Shown here: positions 9,233 to 17,430 of the stretch, in pieces
Numbering within the stretch: the stretch's first letter is position 1
How the letters are laid out: every line of letters begins with the position of its first letter
NCBI RefSeq assembly: GCF_005049045.1
Contig: NZ_SUPK01000004.1
Span: 62,001-126,000, forward strand
Direction of reading: 5' to 3'
DNA: 64,000 nucleotides
Origin: Cohnella pontilimi
GTDB lineage: Bacteria; Bacillota; Bacilli; Paenibacillales; Paenibacillaceae
The notes under the pieces: model-generated
Databases searched by the model: none
The model's input: only the letters and a program-made list of their open reading frames with translations
What the model was told of the DNA's origin: nothing
Position numbers and translations under genes: made by a program

Positions 9233-9400
9233 GGTGTCGGGTTCGGTGTCGGGTTGGGTGTCGGGTTGGGTGTCGGGTTGGGTGTCGGGTTGGGTGTCGG
9301 GATCGGTGTCGGGTTCGGTGTTGGGTGCGGTATCGGGTTGGGTGTCGGGTTGGGTGTCGGGATCGGTGTCGGGTTCGGTGTTGGGTGCGGTATCAGGTGG
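9233..9400. repeat. 14 tandem copies of a 12-bp GT-rich unit
   Basis: The unit GGTGTCGGGTTG and variants (GGTGTCGGGATC, GGTGTTGGGTGC, GGTATCGGGTTG) repeat 14 times without gaps. A higher-order 60-bp block (five units) is itself repeated from 9293 and from 9353. The plus strand contains GGG-TT-GGG-TGTC-GGG-TT-GGG, a canonical G-quadruplex pattern. All three plus frames are open only because the unit lacks stops, so I do not call a gene. Confidence 0.85.
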
Positions 9401-9520
9401 GTGTCTGGTGATGAGGTTGCGTAACGGATGGCGCTTCGAGTGTAGTAACTGGAATGATGACGGTGTGACGGGTGACGTGGTATGTAACTCTATCGCGCCT
9501 TCCTACGCCAACTGCTCAGC

Positions 9521-9655
9521 GAGGTGCCAAAATGCACTCTAATCTCTTAACTAACTCGATTTTTCTCCGCTGAGGTGCCAGAATGCACTACAATATCGCG
9601 AGAAATCGCGTTTCCGCCCATTTTGTCGGTTTTCAGGTGCACTTTGGCACCCTGT
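9521..9655. repeat. FFR intergenic repeat with GGTGCCAAAATGCAC motif
   Basis: Forward copies GTGCCAAAATGCAC (9524-9537) and GTGCCAGAATGCAC (9575-9588) are followed by a reverse copy GTGCACTTTGGCAC (9637-9650). Centres are 51 and 62 bp apart. The layout resembles the FFRR elements although the motif differs. Confidence 0.65.
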
Positions 9656-9687
9656 GCTGAGTATCTTGCGAGATGATGTGCGGCCAC

Positions 9688-9727
9688 AAAAAAGGCATCC
9701 TCCCTCAAACTGGGAGAATGCCTTTTG
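9688..9727 (-). terminator. Terminator of the ParM-like gene
   Basis: An inverted repeat AAAAAGGCAT...ATGCCTTTT with inner arms CCC/GGG lies just beyond the stop of the actin-like gene. Leftward it ends in a T-rich tract. Confidence 0.7.
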
Positions 9728-9743
9728 TCGCTGCCGAACGAAC

Positions 9744-10841
9744 TTACATCGCCACATCCGTCTGGCTGGTCTTGTTGCGAGCGAGCTTGAGGTAGCCGTA
9801 TACGTTCTGCAGCTCGCTGTCTTCCACGAAGCGAAGCCGCATGCTCTCGGCCGCTTCCAGAATGTACGGCTTCAGCGCGGCTGCGCCGCCGCCGAGGACG
9901 TAAAAGCATTGAATGTCAGGGTACTTCTTCCAGCGTTTGCGGATGAGGTCGACGATTTTTTGCGCCGCCCGTCCGAAGTAGGTGTCCACGATCGGCCGGA
10001 TGTCCGCTTGACCTTCGCCTACCCGCTGAATGACGAATTCGTTGCGGCGGATGCGGCGAATCAGCTTCGTGCGGCTCGGGAAACGGTAGCCGAATTGATC
10101 TTCCACGTCGCGGATGATGGAATCCAGATAGGAGGCCAATCCGAGCTGCTCGCCCGTGCTGAACTGATTGTCGATGCTCATCCGTTTCACCACAGGGAAA
10201 TCGGTCGTCAGCGCACCGATCTCGCAAATGCCGATGCAGCCGTAGTACAGTTCCTCGTCGCGCACCTGCAAGTTGTCATGCGTCGCCATTTGGAACAGGG
10301 CTGCCGCGCCCTCGATCGAGACGACTGCACGCCGGATGTTCACGCGCACCGTGCGACCGCGTAGCTTGGGCGTGGAGAGGAAGGTCACCTCGTGCTCCCC
10401 TACCAGCCGCTCTTCGAATATTTGATGATAACGGGCATAGGTGCGCACCGGAAGCCCCGTTCCGATGACGTACTCCACTTGGTCCACGGTTTCGCCGGGC
10501 TGCAGTGTTTGGGACACGTTGGTCACGCTGGCGTACGCGAGAGCCGTCAACGCTACGATGAGCGCTTGGTCGCTGGTCGCCTTGTTGTCGGTGTCCTCGA
10601 GCTCCGCGTTGTCTTGATCTTCCGAAGCAAGCAAGCCTACGAAATATCGCTGGCTCTTCTTCTTCAGCTTCGGGCTGTAAATCATGACGTCGAGCGCCTT
10701 AAGCGGGGCGTCCTCCTCTTGGAGAACGTGCCGTTCGTATCCTGGAGAAACGATGCTCGGAATGATGATCGGCTCGTTGGATCCGCTGACGACCAATTTT
10801 ACGCTATCGTTTCCGATGTCTATACCTGCCAATTTGATCAT
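9744..10841 (-). CDS. ParM/StbA-like actin family protein
   Basis: Actin-fold ATPase of 365 aa related to plasmid-segregating ParM and archaeal-type actin homologues. Visible nucleotide-binding motifs are DIGNDSVKLVVSG at the N-terminus (phosphate 1), IGICEIGALTTDFPV in the middle (phosphate 2) and YVLGGGAAAL near the C-terminus (adenosine site). AGGAGG precedes the ATG by 6 nt. No ParR-like partner gene is next to it. It has its own terminator and is divergent from the M23 peptidase gene. It may form cytoskeletal filaments; its role is unknown. Confidence 0.85.
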   Translation of the reverse strand: MIKLAGIDIGNDSVKLVVSGSNEPIIIPSIVSPGYERHVLQEEDAPLKALDVMIYSPKLKKKSQRYFVGLLASEDQDNAELEDTDNKATSDQALIVALTALAYASVTNVSQTLQPGETVDQVEYVIGTGLPVRTYARYHQIFEERLVGEHEVTFLSTPKLRGRTVRVNIRRAVVSIEGAAALFQMATHDNLQVRDEELYYGCIGICEIGALTTDFPVVKRMSIDNQFSTGEQLGLASYLDSIIRDVEDQFGYRFPSRTKLIRRIRRNEFVIQRVGEGQADIRPIVDTYFGRAAQKIVDLIRKRWKKYPDIQCFYVLGGGAAALKPYILEAAESMRLRFVEDSELQNVYGYLKLARNKTSQTDVAM

Positions 10842-11021
10842 GACAATCCTCCTGGTCTAAAGACTGCTAACATACAGATTTCGCTGAGATCCGAGAAATT
10901 CCTTCTTATTTTCGCTATTATGCGAGTTTTTTTTCCGAAATAAAGGAAAATCGAGTCGACAGGTCGAACTTAAGAGGGATGAATCTATGAAATCAGCAGG
11001 TGATGATGCAGGAGGAAAGTC

Positions 11022-12023
11022 ATGAAGTGGAAACGGCAAAAGTTCACGTTCATGGTCATACCGGACGCGAACAGCAGTCGAATCGTAAAATTCCAGCTTT
11101 CGGCCATCGTGCTCACAATCGCTCTGGTAACGACGGCCGCATTGACGTCGGCCGCTCTTATCGTTCTGTTCGTTTATAACGCCCACGCCGGCGAAGTCGG
11201 ACGCCTCAAGCACGAACTGGCGAACGCGTCGGGCAAATACGAGAAAATCATTTCCGAAAAAGAGCGCCATATCGGAGATTTGCAGACGGAAGTGGCCAGC
11301 TTATCCGATCAAGCCAAATCGATCCAAAATAAAATGGCCGACCTGAGCAAGCTGGAAACCCAACTGAAACAAATCGCGGGCCTCCCTTCTTCGAATAAGA
11401 GCACAGTCAAAGCCAAGCCCGAAGACAGCGGCCAAACGAACGACTACGCGATGGACGGCGCCGGAGGCGAGGAGCTTCCGGTTCCGCAGGAAGCGATGGA
11501 TTCGTTGGTGGTGGAAACCCGCAGCGACTTCTCTTCCCTTGACCGGCTCATTCAAGAGCTGACGCCGCGTTTGCTGCAGACGAAAGAAGCGGTGCTGAAG
11601 AGGCAAAAAGAGTTGAGCGTTACGCCGACGATCTGGCCTACGGTTTCCCGAAGAGTGACGTCACTGTTCGGCGTCCGCACCGATCCGTTCACGCATCGGG
11701 CTCGCTATCATGCGGGAATCGATATCAGCGGTGACGTCGGCGATCCTGTCTACGCGGCCGCGGACGGCACGGTTACCGACACCGGCAAGCAAGACGCCCG
11801 CGGCAATTACGTGGAAATCTCTCACGGCAACGGATTGCGGACCCGGTATATGCACCTTCACAAAATTTTGACGTCCCCCGGCACCAAAGTGAAAAAAGGC
11901 GACCTAATCGCCGAACTCGGCAATACCGGCCGCAGCACCGGACCCCACTTGCACTATGAAGTTTCTGTGGACGGCGGCAATGTCGATCCTAAACCTTATC
12001 TTCAGTCAACTAGAAAGGAATAA
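11022..12023 (+). CDS. M23 family metallopeptidase, membrane-anchored
   Basis: Cell-wall endopeptidase of 333 aa. A single transmembrane helix (about 28-53) is followed by a predicted coiled coil (about 58-120) and a low-complexity linker. The LytM/M23 domain fills the last 120 residues, with zinc-ligand motifs YHAGIDISG (HxxxD) and HLHYEV. GGAGG is 7-8 nt before the ATG. It is 5 bp upstream of a bactofilin gene, a pairing recurrent in bacteria in which bactofilin positions a wall hydrolase to shape the cell. Confidence 0.9.
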   Translation: MKWKRQKFTFMVIPDANSSRIVKFQLSAIVLTIALVTTAALTSAALIVLFVYNAHAGEVGRLKHELANASGKYEKIISEKERHIGDLQTEVASLSDQAKSIQNKMADLSKLETQLKQIAGLPSSNKSTVKAKPEDSGQTNDYAMDGAGGEELPVPQEAMDSLVVETRSDFSSLDRLIQELTPRLLQTKEAVLKRQKELSVTPTIWPTVSRRVTSLFGVRTDPFTHRARYHAGIDISGDVGDPVYAAADGTVTDTGKQDARGNYVEISHGNGLRTRYMHLHKILTSPGTKVKKGDLIAELGNTGRSTGPHLHYEVSVDGGNVDPKPYLQSTRKE

Positions 12024-12028
12024 CGACC

Positions 12029-12484
12029 ATGTTTAAAAAGCAAAAAGTGAAAATCGACCCGAATATGACCGACACGCTGATCGGAGAAGGAACGCAGTTC
12101 GAGGGCAAAATCAGATCCGCGGCCGGCATCCGGATCGAAGGGCAGCTGACCGGCGATATCGAATGCACCGGTGACGTCACCATCGGCGAAAACGGCGTGG
12201 CCCGCTCCAACATCCGGGCGCGCAATGTCATTCTGGCCGGTCATGTGACCGGGAACGTAACGGCGACAGGCAATTTGACCATTAAAGCGAGCGGAAACCT
12301 GAACGGCAATTTGACCGCGCAAGAGCTGTCTATCGAATCCGGGGGCGTTTTCCAAGGCTCAAGTAAAATGGACTATCAGAGGGAAAGCACAGCCGACGAA
12401 GCCAAAGCGCTTGCCGCCGCGGCCAAGGAAACGGAACTGCTCACCGCTTCCGACGATTCGAATTCCATGCTCAAAACCTGGTAA
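12029..12484 (+). CDS. Bactofilin family cytoskeletal protein
   Basis: Polymer-forming beta-helical protein of 151 aa. The repetitive core (GTQFEGKIRSAAGIRIEGQ, TGDIECTGDVTIGENG, RNVILAGHVTGNVTA, GNLTIKASGNLNGNL) is the bactofilin signature of short right-handed helix turns rich in G, I and V. A short charged N-terminus may bind membrane, and an Ala/Glu-rich tail follows. It is co-transcribed with the M23 peptidase gene and probably scaffolds it. Confidence 0.93.
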   Translation: MFKKQKVKIDPNMTDTLIGEGTQFEGKIRSAAGIRIEGQLTGDIECTGDVTIGENGVARSNIRARNVILAGHVTGNVTATGNLTIKASGNLNGNLTAQELSIESGGVFQGSSKMDYQRESTADEAKALAAAAKETELLTASDDSNSMLKTW

Positions 12485-12506
12485 CGAAACGATAGAACGT
12501 GCCTTC

Positions 12507-12545
12507 ATAGCCCCCGTTTCCCGCGTTGGAGTCGGGGGCTATTTG
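12507..12545 (+). terminator. Terminator after the bactofilin gene
   Basis: ATAGCCCCCG...CGGGGGCTAT forms a strong stem, 22 bp after the bactofilin stop. The following T-run is short. Confidence 0.65.
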
Positions 12546-12594
12546 CGCATTCTTCGGCGGTTCGTGTATCATTTTCGTGGGGGAGTGAACAACG

Positions 12595-13440
12595 TTGGAT
12601 GAGTTGAGACAAGCTTACGAAACTTTGGGACTGCCGGAAGACGCCATCCGGGAACAAGTGGAACAGCGGTATTTTTTACTCCTGAAGAAAGCCCGGTCCC
12701 GGAAACAGCGGCAAGGTGCCGAGACGGAGGACAGTCCGGACCTCGAAGCGGTTAACCTCGCATACACGCGGATTATCGGCCATGAGTCGGAGAAAGCCGT
12801 CACCGTCCCGAAACAGGGCAAAGCAGCGCACTTTTTTCATTACTATAAATGGCATCTGATTATCGGCGTTATCGCATTGATCCTCGTTGTGACCGCGGTG
12901 AAGGGCGTTGTGGACAGACGCGCCGAAGAGGCGAACAAACCTCCTCTCGACGTATCCGCAACGGTGTTCGGCAATTTCTTCGGTACGGACGCCGATAAGC
13001 TGTCGCAAAACCTGCTCGGAGAATTTCCGGAGTGGAAACGGATCGACGTCTCCCTCACGGCCATCCCCAAAGAGCTCAGGAGCCAGCAGGACATGGCCCT
13101 TCAGCAGAAAGCGATGCTGACGCTTATGACCGAGAAAACGGATCTGTTTATCCTCGACGAGAGCAACTTCAGCGTACTGGCCAAGCAACATCTGTTTATG
13201 CCGCTGGACGGACTGCCCTTCTGGGCGGATTTGAAAAAAGACCAACAGCGTATACGGACGGCGCTCACTGACCAGGATACTGCCGCCCACCCTTACGGTG
13301 TGGATATTACCGGGAATCCGATTTTTACGGGTACGAATGTGGAAGCCATGGGCGAAAGACAAATTATCGCCGTGCGATACCAGGCGCCGGATAAGGACAA
13401 AGCTTTACGCGTGCTGAAGGCGCTCACGCTGGGCAAATAA
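12595..13440 (+). CDS. Single-pass membrane protein with J-domain-like N-terminus
   Basis: Protein of 281 aa, not assigned to a named family. Residues 1-65 (YETLGLPEDAIREQVEQRYFLLLKKARS..., DLEAVNLAYTRII) have the helix pattern of a J-domain, but the HPD motif needed to stimulate Hsp70 is missing. One transmembrane helix (about 85-104) is followed by about 170 extracytoplasmic residues. The start is TTG with GGGGGAG upstream; the nearby ATG is out of frame. It is transcribed alone, with terminators on both sides. Confidence 0.8.
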   Translation: MDELRQAYETLGLPEDAIREQVEQRYFLLLKKARSRKQRQGAETEDSPDLEAVNLAYTRIIGHESEKAVTVPKQGKAAHFFHYYKWHLIIGVIALILVVTAVKGVVDRRAEEANKPPLDVSATVFGNFFGTDADKLSQNLLGEFPEWKRIDVSLTAIPKELRSQQDMALQQKAMLTLMTEKTDLFILDESNFSVLAKQHLFMPLDGLPFWADLKKDQQRIRTALTDQDTAAHPYGVDITGNPIFTGTNVEAMGERQIIAVRYQAPDKDKALRVLKALTLGK

Positions 13441-13441
13441 G

Positions 13442-13489
13442 AAAACCTCGATTCCGTCACGGCGAATGCCGGGGGAATCGAGGTTTTTT
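13442..13489 (+). terminator. Strong terminator
   Basis: AAAACCTCGATTCC...GGAATCGAGGTTTTTT: a 14-bp stem followed by T residues, immediately after the stop of the J-like membrane protein. Confidence 0.9.
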
Positions 13490-13504
13490 CGTATTCGTGG
13501 ACGA

Positions 13505-13768
13505 TCAGCGGGACAGCCAGTAGGCGAGGATGCCGATATGAATCGCCAGCATGAGCGGAATGCCGGCCGCGAACGCCGCATGTTTCGTTTTGTGGCGGCG
13601 GCTTCGCATCGCGATCCAGGCGCCCAGCGAACCGCCGGCGGCGGCCGTCGTCAGCAGCGTACGTTCCGCAATTCTGCGGCCGCCCCTGCGGGCCTGTGCT
13701 TTATCGAAGGACATGAGTGCATATGCTGTTGCGTTTATGAAGGCGAGGTAAATCCAGATCTGTAACAA
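13505..13768 (-). CDS. DUF1294 family small membrane protein
   Basis: Protein of 87 aa matching DUF1294. It has an N-terminal helix (MLQIWIYLAFINATAYALM), the basic stretch KAQARRGGRRIAERTLL, a glycine-rich helix, the family motif RHKTKHAAF, and a last hydrophobic helix. It is a predicted membrane protein of unknown role. The start is TTG, 8 nt after GGAGG; a nearby ATG is out of frame. Confidence 0.85.
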   Translation of the reverse strand: MLQIWIYLAFINATAYALMSFDKAQARRGGRRIAERTLLTTAAAGGSLGAWIAMRSRRHKTKHAAFAAGIPLMLAIHIGILAYWLSR

Positions 13769-13800
13769 CCCATTTTCCTCCGAATCAGCGCTTTATTGCA

Positions 13801-15855
13801 TTATACCCCGCGGAACGTTTTTGTGAAATCATCGGTACCGCTTTTCGTTTTCCATCCGTTCCATCCCGCCGCGTCGGTCACGGTGCCGGAAACGAACGAC
13901 ATCACATACAGATGCCCCGATTGAAGCGGATCGGTGAGCGTAAGCACCACTTCCGTCGTGACTTTGCTTAAGCTGTTCAGCGAATCGGCGGAAATCCGGA
14001 TGTTGGTCCCATCCTGTTCCTTCAGCAGGAAGGCCGCTTTGCTCACATTTTTGACCGGTTCACTGAACGTGACTTTCACCGATGTGGCATTGATGGCCGT
14101 GACACTGGCCACTTCCGGAATCGCGTTCGCTCGTTCCGTACCGGCAAAATTCAGCTGGTTCGCATTATTCGTGGTCACCAGGTTGGGAATGCCGGTGACA
14201 CGGGTGAGGTAAACGTGACCCGGCCGAAACAAGTCGGGACTGGCATCGCCGGAGGTACGGAATTGGACCGTCACCGCACGGTCGTTCCCGGTTACGCGCA
14301 TCTTGAACGCCGACCAGCCGCTCATGGATACGGTATTTCCGTTATCCGTCAGGACCGCGGTACCGAGTTTGTTCACATCGTCGTCGCTAAGCGCACGATT
14401 GAAGGTGATCAGCAGCGTATTTTCATTTTCTGCCGAGATCGATTGCAATTGTATGGACTGGACCGGATTCGCAACCCCGGCGAACACGAAGGTTTGCGTG
14501 TCCATCACGTTGCCGGCCAAGTCCGGAATACCGGAAACGGTTAACGTATAAAGGGTGGCATCCCTTTGCGCGGAAGTTCTGAGATACACCGTTTTTCCGT
14601 CCGCATCGAGATCCGCACGAACGACGGCAACTCCTTTGTCAATGCTGTAATGGCTCACACTGACCGCTTGCTGGGCATTGACCTTCTCGCTGAAGGTGAG
14701 GGTAATCACAGCAGTGGAGTCGTTGAAGCTGAAGGCAGCCGTAGGTTTCTTATTGTCCGCCAGGAAAGTCGTGCTCCAGGCGTCCATCACATTACCGGCC
14801 AAATCCTTCACGTTCCGGACCGTCAGCGTGTAATGGGTTCCTTCGTTTTGCCCGGACGTCGTCATCGTGACGACGCGTTTATCGTCCGACAGCTGGATGG
14901 AGGTCAGTCTCAGGCCATTGTTGAACGAATAGTTGGCGGAATTGATGGCCGAGTTGCGGTCCACCTGCTCCGAAAAGACGATTTGCAATACGCCGTTCGT
15001 GCTACGGCTGAATGAGGAGACGACCGGCTTGGTGGTGTCGTCGGATGGGGCCGTGTAGACGTATGCCGTTCCGTCAATATAAAGCGTATGCGTGCGGCCG
15101 GAAACTTGGCGGTCGGTTACGAGCGTGACGCTGAGGCCGTCTGGAGCGAGAATCGCCTGCTGAATGTTGACGGTGACGCCGAGAATGTCCTTCAGCAGGA
15201 ACCGGTCTTGGGATACGGAAGAGACGGCTTGATTCAGGGTGACACGGATCAGTTGGTTCGAAACCGGGTCGACCGATCTGACTTTGAGCGGGTCTACTTG
15301 CGTCTTTACATAAACGGCATAAGCGGCTTCAACGAGCAGTCCGCGGGTGGCGGGCAGCGTGTAGTCTTTCATTTCCGGAATCAGGTTGTTCTGCAGCGCA
15401 ATGCCGACGGACGCTCTGGCCCAGGCGGACACTTTGCCGGAGACGTAAACGCCGTTCCCCGAGAAACCGTAGCTTCGGACGAGAACGGAGCACAACTGCT
15501 CGACGGTTACCGGCGATTCGGGAGAAAATTTACGGTTGCCGACGCCGGACATGAGGCCGGCTTTCGTGACGGCTTCAATCGACTGGAAAGACCACCTCGT
15601 TTTGATGACGTCCACGTAAGTGGGCGACCTATTGGGCTCGGGCATCTCGAAAAGCTTGAACAGTACGACAGCAAATTGCTCCCGCGTCATGGACTGGTAC
15701 AAACGGGACGATCCGTCGCTGAAGCCGGAAAAAATCCCTTTTTGCTTCAGGATTTCGAACTTCTGCTCGGTCGTCAAGCTTGTCGCGCCAGCCGCGGTAA
15801 TGGGAAGACTGAACAACAACGCCAGTGACAACACCCATAGTAAAGCCTTCCTCAT
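13801..15855 (-). CDS. S-layer homology domain protein with Ig-like repeats
   Basis: Secreted surface protein of 684 aa. A signal peptide (about 1-24, ending AAGA) is followed by three SLH motifs (about 28-190), which usually bind pyruvylated cell-wall polymers. Several SbsA/Big-like Ig repeats follow, recognisable by recurring cores such as QIVFSEQVD, TLTFSEKVN, LITFNRALS and KVTFSEPVK. No enzymatic domain is visible, so it is probably structural or adhesive. It is transcribed alone. Confidence 0.88.
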   Translation of the reverse strand: MRKALLWVLSLALLFSLPITAAGATSLTTEQKFEILKQKGIFSGFSDGSSRLYQSMTREQFAVVLFKLFEMPEPNRSPTYVDVIKTRWSFQSIEAVTKAGLMSGVGNRKFSPESPVTVEQLCSVLVRSYGFSGNGVYVSGKVSAWARASVGIALQNNLIPEMKDYTLPATRGLLVEAAYAVYVKTQVDPLKVRSVDPVSNQLIRVTLNQAVSSVSQDRFLLKDILGVTVNIQQAILAPDGLSVTLVTDRQVSGRTHTLYIDGTAYVYTAPSDDTTKPVVSSFSRSTNGVLQIVFSEQVDRNSAINSANYSFNNGLRLTSIQLSDDKRVVTMTTSGQNEGTHYTLTVRNVKDLAGNVMDAWSTTFLADNKKPTAAFSFNDSTAVITLTFSEKVNAQQAVSVSHYSIDKGVAVVRADLDADGKTVYLRTSAQRDATLYTLTVSGIPDLAGNVMDTQTFVFAGVANPVQSIQLQSISAENENTLLITFNRALSDDDVNKLGTAVLTDNGNTVSMSGWSAFKMRVTGNDRAVTVQFRTSGDASPDLFRPGHVYLTRVTGIPNLVTTNNANQLNFAGTERANAIPEVASVTAINATSVKVTFSEPVKNVSKAAFLLKEQDGTNIRISADSLNSLSKVTTEVVLTLTDPLQSGHLYVMSFVSGTVTDAAGWNGWKTKSGTDDFTKTFRGV

Positions 15856-16018
15856 GACGATGCCCTCCTCGTACCGCCGTATCTTTTGCGTCTTCCTTTC
15901 GGCGGCGGTATTTGGTTTGACGCAAGATAGCTACATAATGTTTCGCTTACTTGGCAAAAATTTGAACTTTTTGAAACGAAATGGAGCAAGGCTTGTTCGG
16001 GGGGAGAGGAGCGCACCC

Positions 16019-16357
16019 CAGCGATGGCTCGGGGGCGGGGCGGGCGCCGCTGTAAGTTAGTGTGAGTAACTAACGATGGCTCGTGGTCGGGGCGGGTGCC
16101 GCTGTTAGTTAGTGTGAGTGACTAACGATGGCTCGGGGGCGGGGCGGGCGCCACTGTTGGTTAGTGTGAGTGACTAACGGTGGCCCGTGGTCGGGGCGGG
16201 CAGCATTGTTAGTTAGTGTGAGTGACTAACGATGACGGGGTCGGGGCGGGCGCCGCTGTAAGTTAGTGTGAGTAACTAGCGATGGCTCGTGGTCGGGGCA
16301 GGCGCCCCTGTTAGTTAGTGTGAGTGACTAACGATGGCTCATGGTCGGGGCGGGCGG
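16019..16357. repeat. 52-bp tandem repeat array with GTTAGT/ACTAAC hairpins
   Basis: Unit starts (GTTAGTGTGAGT) are at 16056, 16108, 16160, 16212, 16262 and 16314, with partial units at both ends. The spacing is 52 bp except once 50 bp. Each unit contains the inverted repeat GTTAGT-GTGAGTG-ACTAAC followed by a GC-rich segment (GGTCGGGGCGGG...). It fills most of the 515-bp gap between the SLH gene and the DUF1904 gene. The array contains no variable spacers. Confidence 0.9.
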
Positions 16358-16370
16358 CCTCGACTCTCCT

Positions 16371-16841
16371 CTACTCCCTTAATGCGTCTCTCAGTCTGCT
16401 GGACATGGAAGAGTCGGAGGCGGACGCTTTCCTTGCCTTTTGTAGTTGTGAGAGTAGGCGGGCATTGGTGTCGCGAAGCGTCTGCATTTGTTGCTGTAAG
16501 TCTTCCTCGCCGGCGCCCGCGGGTTCGCCGTTGATGTAGTATGCATCCTCACGATATGTACGAAATGCGATCTCGGCCTCGGGCACGCCGAGAGCGCGAA
16601 CATGCCGATCTACAATTTTCGCAAACCTCCCTCGTACCTCCGATCCCCTCTCAAACCAAGCAACTTCTACGAATGGATAAGATGCGGCAATTTCCCCGTC
16701 AAATACCGCAGTTGTATGTAAGCACTCCAGCACGAAATGGTCGGACGGGCAGCCGCACAGTTCAGAGAGTTCGTTCACAAGCGGGCTGCTGATTTGCCGA
16801 ACTTGCTCCACCGACAAACCGCGAATGAGAAGATGAGGCAC
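16371..16841 (-). CDS. DUF1904 family protein
   Basis: Protein of 156 aa. The first 100 residues (MPHLLIRGLSVEQVRQIS, ELCGCPSDHFVLE, FVEVAWFERGSEV, FAKIVDRHV) match DUF1904, a small cytoplasmic tautomerase-like fold of unknown role common in Bacillales. A poorly conserved acidic and coiled C-terminal extension (about 110-156) follows. It is transcribed alone. The 52-bp array begins 14 bp beyond its stop. Confidence 0.85.
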   Translation of the reverse strand: MPHLLIRGLSVEQVRQISSPLVNELSELCGCPSDHFVLECLHTTAVFDGEIAASYPFVEVAWFERGSEVRGRFAKIVDRHVRALGVPEAEIAFRTYREDAYYINGEPAGAGEEDLQQQMQTLRDTNARLLSQLQKARKASASDSSMSSRLRDALRE

Positions 16842-16956
16842 GACAACGTCTCCTTTTCAAAATATTCTACCCGTTTATCATAGTAGCTCACCGCTGCTAA
16901 ATCCAGCCACTACCCTTCGGTTCGTGTCTTCTGCTGCTTCAGCCGGCCAAACGACG

Positions 16957-16983
16957 CAGAAAAGCCGGCCCAAGAGCCGGCTT
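16957..16983 (-). terminator. Terminator of the two small-protein genes
   Basis: AAGCCGGC-CCAAGA-GCCGGCTT. Read leftward the stem ends in TTTT. It lies 11 bp beyond the stop at 16994. Confidence 0.75.
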
Positions 16984-16993
16984 GCCGGACGCA

Positions 16994-17164
16994 TTATTTC
17001 CGCTCTTCCTGCTCCTCGGGCACGTCGTACTTGTTAATGTGCCCCACGAACGCTTCGACAGCTTCCCCTGCATTGGTGCTGGCGGGCACTTCCTTCACTT
17101 CGTCTTCCGTTTCATCCAAAAAATTTTGCTGGTCGGCACGAATCGCATCGATGCTGTTGCTCAC
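16994..17164 (-). CDS. Small acidic hypothetical protein (about 56 aa)
   Basis: Not recognised. It is a short, highly acidic protein (...DETEDEVKEV..., YDVPEEQEERK) with no signal peptide or membrane segment. I prefer the GTG at 17164 because AGGAGAGG lies 7 nt upstream. An ATG at 17194 would add ten residues but has a poorer site. It directly follows the zinc-ribbon gene and probably shares its transcript and the terminator at 16957. Confidence 0.6.
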   Translation of the reverse strand: MSNSIDAIRADQQNFLDETEDEVKEVPASTNAGEAVEAFVGHINKYDVPEEQEERK

Positions 17165-17194
17165 GCTGTCACCTCTCCTCTCGTAGTCCGGCAT

Positions 17195-17338
17195 TCAACC
17201 TTTCAAGGAATACAGCCACTCCTCATAACATTCCGGGCACAGCAGCCGCAGCCGGTCCTCGACGCCCTGCTCGTCATAAATCGTGATCGTGCTCGCCGAT
17301 TCCGACTCTTGCCCGCAGTCTTGACAGGTATAAGCCAA
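17195..17338 (-). CDS. Small zinc-ribbon protein (47 aa)
   Basis: Translation from TTG at 17338 gives (M)AYTCQDCGQESESASTI... ending LCPECYEEWLYSLKG. It has two CxxC pairs (CQDC and CPEC) about 26 residues apart, a typical zinc ribbon. A GGAGGGG site lies 8 nt before the TTG. A longer reading frame in another phase covers the same bases but has no plausible composition. It is upstream of and probably co-transcribed with the small acidic protein gene. Exact function unknown. Confidence 0.65.
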   Translation of the reverse strand: MAYTCQDCGQESESASTITIYDEQGVEDRLRLLCPECYEEWLYSLKG

Positions 17339-17430
17339 AACAAGCTCCCCTCCAAAATAGCCGTGTGGAACTTATTGTTGCCGGGGAAGAGGATTTTCAC
17401 TTATAGTGAGAACCGGAGGTGTTTTCCAAT

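Noticed and set aside
9085-9424. Long open frames across the GT-rich repeat (VSGW.., GVGLGVG.., RCRVGC..)
   Set aside because: All three plus frames are open because the 12-bp unit contains no stop. There is no ribosome site or conserved composition, so this is a repeat array rather than a gene.
11301-11606. Antisense frames within the M23 peptidase gene
   Set aside because: They are shadows of a GC-rich coding region. The plus-strand protein has clear family motifs.
16019-16357. CRISPR array
   Set aside because: The whole 52-bp unit is repeated and there are no unique spacers; no cas genes are present in the window.
17203-17400. 65-aa leftward frame (MKILFPGNNKF...)
   Set aside because: Its composition is implausible (Arg/Cys-rich end) and it overlaps the zinc-ribbon frame, which has paired CxxC motifs and a well-placed ribosome site.
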